From NCBI RefSeq assembly GCF_009832905.1, contig NZ_CP047135.1, positions 2,954,001 through 3,018,000 on the forward strand: a DNA stretch of 64,000 nucleotides, in the 5' to 3' direction. The DNA comes from Stenotrophomonas sp. 364 (GTDB lineage: Bacteria > Pseudomonadota > Gammaproteobacteria > Xanthomonadales > Xanthomonadaceae). This document shows, in pieces, positions 25,215 to 32,740 of the stretch. The notes beneath the pieces were generated by a model, which searched no databases, had not been told where the DNA came from, and saw nothing but the letters and a program-made list of their open reading frames with translations. The position numbers and the translations under genes are program-made. Each line of letters starts with the position of its first letter. Position 1 is the stretch's first letter.

Positions 25215-25795
25215 GCGGTTTCTCCCAGGCGTGCGCGCAACAGACCGCGCGCACGGTGCAACTGTGCCTTCGAACTGCCCACAGCCATCTGCAGCTGCTC
25301 GGCGATTTCGTGGTGTTTCCAGCCTTCTATGTCGTGCAGCACCAGCACCGCCCGGGCGCGCGGCGGCAGGGTTTCCAGCGCGCGTTCGAGGTCCAGCGTG
25401 GTGCCCGCACACCGGTCCACTGCCACCAGCGTGGCCAGGCTGTCGTGCCCTTCCTCGCCGGCATCGGTCAGCTGCCAGTGCGCGCTGGCGCGCAGTTCCA
25501 TCAGCGCCGCGTTCACCCCCAGCCGGTGCAGCCAGGTGACCAGGCTGCTGTCGAAACGGAACCCCGGCAGCGCCTTCCATGCCTGCAGGAACGCATCCTG
25601 CAGGGCATCCTCGGCGCGTGCGGCGTGGCCGCCACACAACCGCCACAGCACCGCGTAGATGCGCGGCGAATGGCGTCGGTAGATCTGTTCATAGGCGGCC
25701 ACGTTGCCCCCCACCGCGGCGCGGACCAGGGCGTGGTCGTCGGCGGCGTCGGCCTCGATCGGGGCACGGGATGCGGGCATGGTGGCGTTGAGCAT
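25211..25795 (-). CDS. ECF-family RNA polymerase sigma factor
   Basis: A 194-residue sigma factor. Region 2 is seen in AAYEQIYRRHSPRIYAVLWRL and AEDALQDAFLQAWKAL, and region 4 in LPPRARAVLVLHDIEGWKHHEIAEQLQMAVGSSKAQLHRAR. It should direct transcription of its own operon and perhaps a small set of envelope genes. The start is uncertain: ATG 25795 coincides with the expected transcript start of the promoter described at 25801, which would make it leaderless, and ATG 25780 has no ribosome-binding site. The frame up to 25888 crosses that promoter and is unlikely. Confidence 0.85.
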   Translation of the reverse strand: MLNATMPASRAPIEADAADDHALVRAAVGGNVAAYEQIYRRHSPRIYAVLWRLCGGHAARAEDALQDAFLQAWKALPGFRFDSSLVTWLHRLGVNAALMELRASAHWQLTDAGEEGHDSLATLVAVDRCAGTTLDLERALETLPPRARAVLVLHDIEGWKHHEIAEQLQMAVGSSKAQLHRARGLLRARLGETA

Positions 25796-25800
25796 ATCCG

Positions 25801-25829
25801 TTGGATGCGGGGTCCAGCGAAAAGGTTTA
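25801..25829 (-). promoter_or_regulatory. ECF-type promoter for the sigma factor operon
   Basis: On the minus strand TAAACCTTTT, 11 bases, then GCATCCAA. The same two blocks with the same spacing occur facing the other way at 25864-25892. AAACC to CATCC spacing is 16 bases, normal for ECF promoters. Confidence 0.75.
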
Positions 25830-25863
25830 AACCGGTTGGCGCGATGTTCGTGAGCACCGGCTC

Positions 25864-25892
25864 TAAACCTTTTGGCCGCCGCCGGCATCCAA
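25864..25892 (+). promoter_or_regulatory. ECF-type promoter for the small gene at 25930
   Basis: TAAACCTTTT at 25864-25873 and GCATCCAA at 25885-25892, with 11 bases between, exactly as in the divergent copy. A transcript starting near 25898 would have a leader of about 32 bases that includes the AAGGA site before the next ATG. Confidence 0.75.
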
Positions 25893-25929
25893 GCCTGCGT
25901 ACCCCACGGGCCATCGACAAGGAATCGCC

Positions 25930-26112
25930 ATGTCCACCAGTTGCCTCGTCCTGCTGTTGTCGCTGGCCAGCAGCTGCACCCTTCCCTGGAGCCCGGTGAC
26001 TATCCGTATGTCGGTGTCGCCGCAACCGGACCTGTGCGTGCAATATGCCGCGCATGACCCGGTCTGTGCCTCGGTACTGATCGCACGGCTGGCATCGCAG
26101 CCCGTGGTGTGA
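25930..26112 (+). CDS. Small exported or membrane protein under ECF control
   Basis: A 60-residue protein. The first 18 residues (MSTSCLVLLLSLASSCTL) form a hydrophobic signal-like stretch with a possible lipobox at LASSC. The rest has three more cysteines or short hydrophobic patches (LCVQYAAHDPVCASVLIARL). Support comes from the AAGGA site eight bases upstream and from the promoter at 25864, which matches the one for the sigma operon. I recognise no family. It could be the sensor or an effector of the sigma system. Confidence 0.65.
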   Translation: MSTSCLVLLLSLASSCTLPWSPVTIRMSVSPQPDLCVQYAAHDPVCASVLIARLASQPVV

Positions 26113-26192
26113 ACGACGGCGGCGGTGGTCGGCGCGCGGCCGCATTAAGATAGCGGCTCGACGCACTATCGCTGCAAGGATCCACGCTGCAC

Positions 26193-26774
26193 ATGAAAGA
26201 CCATCTGCCTACCTGGACCCACGAGTGGCTGCATTACGGGGTCCCTGCCCTGCAGATCCTGCTGACGCTGCTGGCCGCCTGGCTGCTGCGCCTGATCGCA
26301 CGGCGGCTGATGCGCCGCATCGGCGAACATTACACACTGCCCCCGGAAATGGTCATGGGCGTGCGCCGTGCCTTCAGTTTCGTGGTCTACAGCACCGCGC
26401 TGCTGGTGATCCTGAGCATTGTCGGGGTCAAAGCCAGCGTCCTTTGGACCGCCTTCACCGGCTTTGCCGCCGTGGGTGCGGTGGCGTTCTTCGCCGCGTG
26501 GAGCGTGTTGTCCAACATCTTCTGCACGCTGCTGATCTTCACCACACGCCCGTTCCGCCTGCACGACTACATCGAGCTGCTGGAGAACGGCGAGAAGCCG
26601 GGATTGAAGGGCCGCGTGATCGACGTGAACCTGATCTACACCACGCTGCAGGAAACCGACGGCCACCACGAAGGGACCGTGCTGCAGATTCCCAACAACA
26701 TGTTCTTCCAGCGCACCGTGCGCCGCTGGCGTGATCCGTCGCAGGCGCCGGGCGGTATCCAGGGCGATGGTTGA
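26193..26774 (+). CDS. Small mechanosensitive channel of the MscS family
   Basis: A 193-residue protein with three membrane segments and the MscS core. The pore helix and beta domain show as FTGFAAVGAVAFFAAWSVLSNIFCTLLIFTTRPFRLHDYIEL, followed by the short beta domain with VIDVNLIYTTLQ and VLQIPNNMFFQRTV. It is shorter than E. coli MscS (286 residues) because the C-terminal alpha/beta cage is missing. It should act as an osmotic release channel in the inner membrane. The ATG is the first in frame after the small gene. Confidence 0.9.
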   Translation: MKDHLPTWTHEWLHYGVPALQILLTLLAAWLLRLIARRLMRRIGEHYTLPPEMVMGVRRAFSFVVYSTALLVILSIVGVKASVLWTAFTGFAAVGAVAFFAAWSVLSNIFCTLLIFTTRPFRLHDYIELLENGEKPGLKGRVIDVNLIYTTLQETDGHHEGTVLQIPNNMFFQRTVRRWRDPSQAPGGIQGDG

Positions 26775-26810
26775 ACAACGGCGGCGCGCGCCCGGCGCAC
26801 CGCGCAGGGG

Positions 26811-27077
26811 TCAACGCAGCTGGCTGTCCTTGCTGCCACGGCGGTTGTAACCGCCGCCATCGTGCTGCGCGGCGTCCTCTTCTTCCTGGCAGCGCACGCA
26901 TAACCGTACGCCGGGCACGGCCTTGCGCCGCGCCTCGGGAATGGGCGCGTCACAGTGTTCGCAGTGGGTCAGCCCGGGGCCCTGTTTGAGCTGCGCGCGG
27001 GCGCGCTGGATGGCATCGTCAACGGTGGCGTCGATCTGGTCCTGCACCGCGCCGTCGCCTGCCCAACCTGTCGCCAT
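26811..27077 (-). CDS. DksA/TraR-type C4 zinc-finger protein
   Basis: An 88-residue protein with the zinc finger CEHC (near residue 39) and CVRC (near residue 60), separated by the family's DAPIPEARRKAVPGVRL stretch. It lacks the long coiled coil of DksA and resembles YbiI-type short relatives, so it may bind RNA polymerase's secondary channel weakly or act differently. It ends in a polar tail. Confidence 0.9.
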   Translation of the reverse strand: MATGWAGDGAVQDQIDATVDDAIQRARAQLKQGPGLTHCEHCDAPIPEARRKAVPGVRLCVRCQEEEDAAQHDGGGYNRRGSKDSQLR

Positions 27078-27185
27078 GATGCGTCTCCCATGCCGGTGTC
27101 AGGCACCAGCATAGACCCGGCCCCGCGGGCGCAGCCAACGTGCGGCTGAACGCCTTGGCGGCGGCGTGAATGCTTCAGCCGGGTG

Positions 27186-27737
27186 TTACCAGACCAGGTC
27201 GTCGGGCACCTGGAACTGGGCGTAGTAGGCATCGTCGTCGGCGTTGCCGGTGCTTGGCTCGGCGGTGGCCTGGGCGTTGTCGAGCACGATGGCGCTGGCA
27301 TCGCGCTCACGCACCTTGTCGGCGGCCGGACGCGGCAGCAGCTCGAAGCCGTCGCCGAACCGGGCAATGACCAGCGCGCCGGACGCCAGCTGCCGGCGCA
27401 GGGCGGGGTTGACCAGCAGGGTGCGGATCACGGTGCCATCATTGAAGCGGTACTCGCTGTCGCCGTCACGCTTGACCTTGTTGGTCTCGATGATCTGCCG
27501 GACCTGCGCCTGCAGTTCCTGCGCGCGCGCCTTTTCCTTGCGCTCGGCCTCCAGGGCGCGGTCGCGTTCAGCTTTCTCGGCCCGCAGCCGGTCGGCCTCG
27601 CGCTGGCTTTCGCTGGGCGCAACGGGGGCCTTGCCGTGTCGGGCCTTGACCTGTTCACGTGCGGCCTGTGAGACCTGGGACTTCTTGACCAGCCCGGCCT
27701 TGAGCAGCTGCTCCTGCAGGGGATTTGCCTTCGCCAT
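27186..27737 (-). CDS. DUF2058 (YaiL-type) protein
   Basis: A 183-residue protein with the characteristic head NPLQEQLLKAGLVKKSQV, a charged helical middle rich in Glu, Lys and Arg (probably a coiled coil, about residues 50-90) and the conserved end containing YRFNDGTVIRTLLVN. E. coli YaiL is associated with nucleoproteins, but its action is not defined. It is divergent from the YgjP gene, with 74 bases between their starts. Confidence 0.9.
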   Translation of the reverse strand: MAKANPLQEQLLKAGLVKKSQVSQAAREQVKARHGKAPVAPSESQREADRLRAEKAERDRALEAERKEKARAQELQAQVRQIIETNKVKRDGDSEYRFNDGTVIRTLLVNPALRRQLASGALVIARFGDGFELLPRPAADKVRERDASAIVLDNAQATAEPSTGNADDDAYYAQFQVPDDLVW

Positions 27738-27811
27738 ACGCGTGCATCTGTTGTTGCGGGATTCCGGAGGCCATCATACTGGTCTGTCCGCCCCAGTCCC
27801 AACCGTTGTCC

Positions 27812-28309
27812 ATGACCGCCCTGAAGTACCTCGCCGGTTACCCCGAAGCCCTGCAGCAGCAGGTGCGCGAGCTGATCGCGGGCGACCGCCTGGGGCCCTG
27901 GCTGGAACGGCGCTACGCGGAACTGCATACGGTGCGCAACGATCGGCAGCTGTACGACTACACGCAGGGGCTGAAGGAGCGCTATCTGCGGCAGTCGGCG
28001 CCGCTGTCGAAAGTGGTCTATGACAGCAAGCTGCAGGTGCTGAAGCACGCGCTGGGCACGCACACGACGGTGTCGCGGGTGCAGGGCAGCCGGTTGAAGG
28101 CGAGCCGCGAGATCCGGATCGCGACGGTGTTCCGCGAGGCCCCGGCGCCGTTCCTGAAGATGATCGTGGTGCACGAGCTGGCCCACCTGAAGGAATCGGA
28201 CCACAACAAGGCCTTCTATCAGCTGTGCACGCACATGGAAGCGGATTACCACCAGCTGGAGTTCGATCTGCGCCTGTACCTGACCCATCTGGAACGCCCC
28301 ACCCGCTGA
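27812..28309 (+). CDS. YgjP-like zinc metallopeptidase-domain protein
   Basis: A 165-residue protein with the zinc motif HELAHLKESDH at about residues 117-127, the signature of the YgjP-like (WLM-related) family. Members are linked to DNA-protein or ubiquitin-like biology in other lineages, but no bacterial substrate is known. The ATG at 27812 is preferred to a frame that starts inside the divergent promoter region. Codons are strongly G-ending (GCG, ACG, TCG, CGG). Confidence 0.87.
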   Translation: MTALKYLAGYPEALQQQVRELIAGDRLGPWLERRYAELHTVRNDRQLYDYTQGLKERYLRQSAPLSKVVYDSKLQVLKHALGTHTTVSRVQGSRLKASREIRIATVFREAPAPFLKMIVVHELAHLKESDHNKAFYQLCTHMEADYHQLEFDLRLYLTHLERPTR

Positions 28310-28345
28310 CCCCTTCGCACGGCTGCGGGCCGCTGGCCGCCTGGC

Positions 28346-28397
28346 GTGCCGGCCGCTGGCCGGTGGGGCGCGGTAGTGCCGGCCGCTGGCCGGCTGC
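28346..28397. repeat. GTAG stem-loops after the YgjP gene
   Basis: GTAGTGCCGGCCGCTGGCCGGC starts at 28373 and is preceded by a second, less complete GTGCCGGCCGCTGGCCGG from about 28346. Both are SMAG-like. They open the 897-base gap without a gene between the YgjP gene and the S4 gene, which also holds two palindromic elements and three arrays. Confidence 0.78.
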
Positions 28398-28421
28398 TCG
28401 CAAAGCCAGAGCGAAGCTCAA

Positions 28422-28457
28422 GCAACTGCAACTGCAACTGCAACTGCAACGGCTTCT
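28422..28457. repeat. Hexamer array (GCAACT)4
   Basis: Four GCAACT units, then GCAACG and GCTTCT, in phase. It lies 24 bases from the outer arm of the palindromic element at 28481. Confidence 0.82.
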
Positions 28458-28480
28458 GGCGCAACGATCGCTGGATTGGG

Positions 28481-28664
28481 CGGGGGTGTGTGAGTTCGCG
28501 GGACACGCTGCAAGTCCCGCTCAGCGGCCCGGCCCAGCCGCTGGCGGCTGTGCGTTCGGACGCATGCGAGGAAGTGCCTCGCAAGCAATGCGCCCTCACC
28601 CATGTAAGCTCCGTCGCCGCATCCATGCGGCTCAGGGTCCCGCGAACCCACACACCCCCGCCCC
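28481..28664. repeat. Composite palindromic element, type B, copy 4 (inverted, with insertion)
   Basis: Outer arms 28481-28504 and 28637-28660 pair at 23 of 24 positions. GACACGCTGCAAGT and CATGTAAGCTCC match other copies but are split by about 80 extra bases containing their own hairpins. The inner palindrome GCCGCATCCATGCGGC is at 28616-28631. Confidence 0.82.
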
Positions 28665-28720
28665 AGACAGACTGCCGGTGGCCGATGAAGAGCTAGAAGC
28701 GGGGGCGAAAGCAGGAAAAA

Positions 28721-28804
28721 GCCAAGCCAGAGCCAGAGCCAGAGCCAAAGCTCAGAATTCGATTTCAATGTGAATTTGAATTCATATTAGAAATCAAATC
28801 CAAA
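28721..28804. repeat. Hexamer-period array passing from GC-rich to AT-rich units
   Basis: CCAGAG units (three in a row) and CCAAAG run in the same six-base phase into AT-rich units such as ATTTCA, ATTTGA, ATTCAT and ATTAGA. The AT-rich half, about 28756-28804, stands out sharply in this GC-rich genome. Confidence 0.75.
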
Positions 28805-28940
28805 AAACCAGATTCGGACCAGACATCAGCTTCGGCCTTCCGGCCGAGCACCAGCCACCAAGTCACCCGCCGGACCAAAAGCCGTCCGATCGCAGTTCGC
28901 CGTTGCCTCCCCCAAAGGCCACCAGCCAACTGTCGGGGCT

Positions 28941-29039
28941 GGGGGTGGGTGGGTTGGCGGGACCGTTGGGCGCCATGGATGGCGCCCACGAGCCTCCAGG
29001 GATGGATTCACGGCGTGTCCCGCCAACCCACCCGCCCCC
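28941..29039. repeat. Composite palindromic element, type A, copy 2 (inverted)
   Basis: Outer arms 28941-28963 and 29017-29039 pair at 22 of 23 positions. The inner palindrome is 28967-28988. Read on the minus strand it has the same GACACGCCGTGAAYCCATCC and GGCTCG blocks as the copy at 8632, while both sets of arms differ in sequence. CCAACTGTCGGGG precedes it. Confidence 0.85.
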
Positions 29040-29065
29040 GGCCAACCCAAGCCGCCCGGCCAACC

Positions 29066-29134
29066 GGCTGTGGCTCCGGCTGTGGCTTCGGCTGTTAGCT
29101 CCGGCTCCGGCTCTGGCTCCGGCCTCGGCTCAGC
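29066..29134. repeat. Hexamer array (GGCTNN)n
   Basis: GGCTGT, GGCTCC, GGCTGT, GGCTTC, GGCTGT, then a one-base phase slip and more GGCTCC-like units. It begins 27 bases after the palindromic element and ends about 70 bases before the next gene, the same order as upstream of metG. Confidence 0.82.
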
Positions 29135-29206
29135 CCCAGCAGGGCCCACCCACCCCGCACACCCAGTACACTCCCCGCCCGCATCCCGCTTTTCGTTGCC
29201 AGCCCC

Positions 29207-29917
29207 ATGACCGACCCGATCCGACTCGACAAACGCCTGACCAGCCTCATCGGCTGCTCCCGGGGCGACGCCCAGCGCTACATCGAAGGCGGCTGGGTCA
29301 CCGTCGACGGCACGATCGTCGAACAACCGCAGACCCTGGTCACCGACGAAACCATCGTCCTGCGCGACAACGCCGAAGCCACCCGCACCGAAACCGTCAG
29401 CATGCTGCTGCACAAACCCGCCGGCATGCGCGCCGACGAACTGTGCGCCCTGGTCACCCCTGACAGCCGCAGCGAACTGGACGCCACCGGCGTCACCCTC
29501 CTCCAGCGGCATTTCCACGCCCTGCAACTGGTCATGCCGCTCGCCGACGAAGACAGCGGCCTGGTCGTCGTCAGCCAGGACGGCCGCATCGTGTCCCACC
29601 TCAAGGACCGCGGCGCCACCCTCGAACAGGAATACCTCGTCGAAGTCAGTGGCGAACTCGCACCCTATGGCATGAAACGCCTCGCCCACGGCCTCAGCTT
29701 CCGCAACTGGCCCCTGCCCCCGTGCAAGGTCAGCTGGCAGAACGAAACCCGCCTGCGCTTTGCCATCAAACCCGTACAACCCGGCCAGCTCCGCGACATG
29801 TGCCGCCAGGTCGGACTCGACGTCGTCAGCGTCCGCCGCCTGCGCATCGGCCGCGTCGCCATGGGCAAGCTGGTACCGGGCCAGTGGCGCTACCTCGCGC
29901 CCGACGAACGTTTCTGA
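29207..29917 (+). CDS. S4-domain pseudouridine-synthase relative lacking the catalytic aspartate
   Basis: A 236-residue protein. An S4 RNA-binding domain (residues about 5-50) precedes an RsuA/RluF-type domain with LLHKPAGM near residue 66. In active members the catalytic motif is GRLDxxTxGL. Here the aligned stretch reads MPLADEDSGL, so the catalytic Asp position is Ala, although an Asp follows it. The C-terminus keeps the family's VRRLRIGRVAMGKL. It may bind RNA without isomerising uridine, or use the neighbouring Asp. Codons are strongly C-ending (GTC, CTC, ACC). Confidence 0.85.
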   Translation: MTDPIRLDKRLTSLIGCSRGDAQRYIEGGWVTVDGTIVEQPQTLVTDETIVLRDNAEATRTETVSMLLHKPAGMRADELCALVTPDSRSELDATGVTLLQRHFHALQLVMPLADEDSGLVVVSQDGRIVSHLKDRGATLEQEYLVEVSGELAPYGMKRLAHGLSFRNWPLPPCKVSWQNETRLRFAIKPVQPGQLRDMCRQVGLDVVSVRRLRIGRVAMGKLVPGQWRYLAPDERF

Positions 29918-29974
29918 GGTCGTCGCGCGCGTCCGGCACTCGCCGTGCACGCCCGCCCGGCTTAGCATCGGCAC

Positions 29975-31552
29975 ATGACTGAACGAAAGCCGCTCTGGCG
30001 CCGGATGCTGCGCTGGCTGGGAATCGTACTCGCGGTGCTGGTGCTGTTGGTACTCAGCGGCCTGTTGCTGGCCGACCACCTGACCCCCAAGGCGATGGGC
30101 GCCCCCAGCAGCGTACTGCCCGTCCAGCCGGCCAAGACCGTCATCGACCGCGAACTGGCCCGCCTGCAGGCCAGCCACCCCGACCAGAGCGGCGTCGCCT
30201 TCCTTGCCGACGGGCTGGATGCCTATGCCGCGCGGGCGGTCATCACCGCCCATGCCGGCCGCAGCCTGGACCTGCAGTATTACATCTGGCACGACGACCT
30301 GATCGGCCACCTGATGGCGCAGTCCCTGTACCAGGCCGCCGAACGCGGCGTGCGCGTGCGCCTGCTGCTCGATGACATGAATGCCCGGGACAAGGACGCC
30401 CTGTTGATGGCGCTCGACGAGCATCCCAACATCGAGATCCGCCTGTACAACCCCTTCCGCAACCGCACCGGGCCGTGGCGGATGGTGGAGATGGTGCAGC
30501 GCTTTTTCAGCGTCAACCATCGCATGCACAACAAGGCGTGGATCGCCGATGGGCGCGTGGCCATCGTCGGCGGCCGCAACATCGGCGAAGAGTATTTCAG
30601 TGCGCGGTCGGACGTGAACTTCCGCGACCTCGACCTGCTGGTGGCCGGTCATGCGGTGAACCAGGCCAACCGTATTTTTGACGACTACTGGAACAGCGAA
30701 ACCGCCGTTCCCATCGCTGCGCTGGCCTTCCACACCCCGGCCCAGCTGCGCCTGCTGGTGCGCGAATCCGAGCACGAAGCCAAGCGCGATGTCGCCCAGC
30801 CGTACCTGCGCCGTGTCCAGCAGTCACAGTCGGCGCGCTCGTACTACCGCGACGCGGTCGAGCTGCACTGGTCACCGAACGTGGAGATCGTCTCCGACCC
30901 GGCCATGAAACACCGCCGCGATGACACGTCGAACTGGCTGGTGACCCGGCTGGTCAGCGAGATGCAGGCCACCCGGCACAAGGCGCTGCTGATCTCGCCG
31001 TACTTCGTCCCCGGCGAGGAAGGCACAGACGGCATGGCCGCCATGGTCAAGCGCGGCGCCCTGGTCGGGGTGGTGACCAACTCGCTGGCGGCCAACGACG
31101 TCGCCGCCGTGCACGGGGGCTACATGCACTACCGGGCGCCCCTGCTGCACAGCGGCGTGCACCTCTACGAACTGAAGGCGCACGGCTATGGCGACCGCAG
31201 CGGGCTGTTCGGCAGCAGCGGCGCCAGCCTGCACACCAAGGCTTTCCTGCTGGACGATCGGCGCGGCTTCGTCGGGTCGTTCAACCTCGACCCACGGTCG
31301 GCGTACCTCAACACCGAGATGGGCGTGCTGTTCGATGATCCGGTGCTGGGCGCGCAGCTGCGTGCCGAGTACCTGCGCCTGGCCGATCCGGCGCAGAGCT
31401 ACTGGGTGATGCTGGACGCACAGGACCGGGTCCGCTGGCTGGACCGCGCCGCCCAGCCACCGGTAGTGCTCGACCGGGAACCGGATACGTCGTTCTGGCT
31501 GCGTGCCAGCGCGCGCGTCATCAGCTGGCTGCCGCTGGAGTCGCAGCTGTAG
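29975..31552 (+). CDS. Phospholipase D family protein, cardiolipin-synthase-like
   Basis: A 525-residue protein with an N-terminal membrane segment (LGIVLAVLVLLVLSGLLLA) and two HKD motifs. The first is HNKAWIADGRVAIVGGRNIG near residue 185, and the second is HTKAFLLDDRRGFVGSFNLDPRS near residue 420. This matches ClsC/YmdC-like enzymes that make cardiolipin from phosphatidylglycerol and phosphatidylethanolamine, but other phosphatidyl transfers are possible and no YmdB-type partner is adjacent. It should act at the inner membrane, facing the periplasm. Confidence 0.88.
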   Translation: MTERKPLWRRMLRWLGIVLAVLVLLVLSGLLLADHLTPKAMGAPSSVLPVQPAKTVIDRELARLQASHPDQSGVAFLADGLDAYAARAVITAHAGRSLDLQYYIWHDDLIGHLMAQSLYQAAERGVRVRLLLDDMNARDKDALLMALDEHPNIEIRLYNPFRNRTGPWRMVEMVQRFFSVNHRMHNKAWIADGRVAIVGGRNIGEEYFSARSDVNFRDLDLLVAGHAVNQANRIFDDYWNSETAVPIAALAFHTPAQLRLLVRESEHEAKRDVAQPYLRRVQQSQSARSYYRDAVELHWSPNVEIVSDPAMKHRRDDTSNWLVTRLVSEMQATRHKALLISPYFVPGEEGTDGMAAMVKRGALVGVVTNSLAANDVAAVHGGYMHYRAPLLHSGVHLYELKAHGYGDRSGLFGSSGASLHTKAFLLDDRRGFVGSFNLDPRSAYLNTEMGVLFDDPVLGAQLRAEYLRLADPAQSYWVMLDAQDRVRWLDRAAQPPVVLDREPDTSFWLRASARVISWLPLESQL

Positions 31553-31563
31553 GCGACCGCGAG

Positions 31564-31588
31564 GCAGCCACGCATGGCGTGGCTCTAG
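31564..31588 (-). repeat. Stem-loop of the SMAG type (CTAG end)
   Basis: On the minus strand CTAGAGCCACGC-CAT-GCGTGGCTGC forms a seven-base-pair stem-loop between the phospholipase and HDOD genes. The first base departs from GTAG. Confidence 0.7.
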
Positions 31589-31636
31589 CCGTGGGTCATC
31601 GCGTTCAGGGGCTGCATGGCTGCCCTCCACGAACCC

Positions 31637-32740
31637 TCAGGCCTCGGCCTCGTCGGCGTCCAGGGTTTCCACCGCGCGCCCATGCAGGCGTCGCCAGATC
31701 CACTGCAGCGCATGTGGCGGGGTGCCGTGCTGCTGCTCCAGGATGGCCAGCGCCTGCGCCTGGCCGATCCGCCCGTGCCGACACAGCAGGCTGGCGGCCG
31801 CCGCCGCGCGTGCAAAGCGCAGACTGGCCGACAGCCCGTCCTGGGCCGTACCGGCGTCGCGCAGCAGCGCTTCGTGTACCGCCCCGGGCAACTCCCAGGC
31901 CGCCGCGATCCGCCCGGCCACAGGCAAGGTCCAGGCATCCAGCAGTTGCATCGCCAACGCGCGCGATGGCAATGCAGCGTCCTGCACGGCGCAGGTATCC
32001 AGCAGCTGCCGCATCACCAACGCCGCGCCCAGGCCCTGGGTCAGCCCCAGCCATTGTGCGGCGAAGGCGTCTTCATGGGTCACCAGCCGCGCATGGTCGG
32101 CCGCCGCGCGCGAGGCCAGCAGCGCGTGCTCCCAGATCACCGTGCCAAACTGCGGGAACGTCTCGCAGTGCACCTGCATCACCGGCTGCACCAGTACCGC
32201 GCTGATGATCTGGCGGATGCCTTCGGTACCCACCAGGGTTACCGCCCGCTGCAGGCTGTCCACCGGCTTGGCCTGCAGGCGGTACACCGGGCTGTTGGCG
32301 ATGCGCAGGAGATTGCCGGTCAGCACCGGGTCCTGGCCGATGATGGCGGCCATCGCACGCGCCGAGGCGTCGCTGTCGTTGACCGACTGGATCAGCTGCG
32401 GCAGCAGTTGCGGGCGCCGGGGCAGCTGCCGGGCCGACCAGTCGCGCTGCTCCAGCGCTGCCACCACCGCCGCGTGCAAAGTGCCATCGCTGTGCCGGTC
32501 CGGGTCGGCAGCGTCGCCACTGCGCGGCACCAGCGCCAGCGCGTGCAGGCCGGCCTGGAGCGCCTCGGCCGGGGCGGTCTCGGCGACGCTGCCGGCCTGC
32601 CCAGACAGGACCGCCAAAGGCGCACGCGGGCGCACGGCCGCCGCCGGGGCGGCGACGCGCACGCGGCGGCGCCGCGTTACCGCCAGCCCGAGCGCGACCG
32701 CTCCCGCCAGTCCTGCCACCACCATCACGTTCATATCCAT
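31637..32740 (-). CDS. HDOD-domain signalling protein with an N-terminal membrane anchor
   Basis: A 367-residue protein. One membrane helix (VMVVAGLAGAVALGLAV) opens it, then a basic linker, then an HDOD domain from about residue 110 (ARQLPRRPQLLPQLIQSVND, GNLLRIANSPVYRL). HDOD domains are HD-fold relatives that usually lack catalytic residues and act as adaptors in regulation of motility or stress. The ATG at 32740 follows AAGGCGG, and a GTG at 32767 is possible. Confidence 0.85.
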   Translation of the reverse strand: MDMNVMVVAGLAGAVALGLAVTRRRRVRVAAPAAAVRPRAPLAVLSGQAGSVAETAPAEALQAGLHALALVPRSGDAADPDRHSDGTLHAAVVAALEQRDWSARQLPRRPQLLPQLIQSVNDSDASARAMAAIIGQDPVLTGNLLRIANSPVYRLQAKPVDSLQRAVTLVGTEGIRQIISAVLVQPVMQVHCETFPQFGTVIWEHALLASRAAADHARLVTHEDAFAAQWLGLTQGLGAALVMRQLLDTCAVQDAALPSRALAMQLLDAWTLPVAGRIAAAWELPGAVHEALLRDAGTAQDGLSASLRFARAAAAASLLCRHGRIGQAQALAILEQQHGTPPHALQWIWRRLHGRAVETLDADEAEA

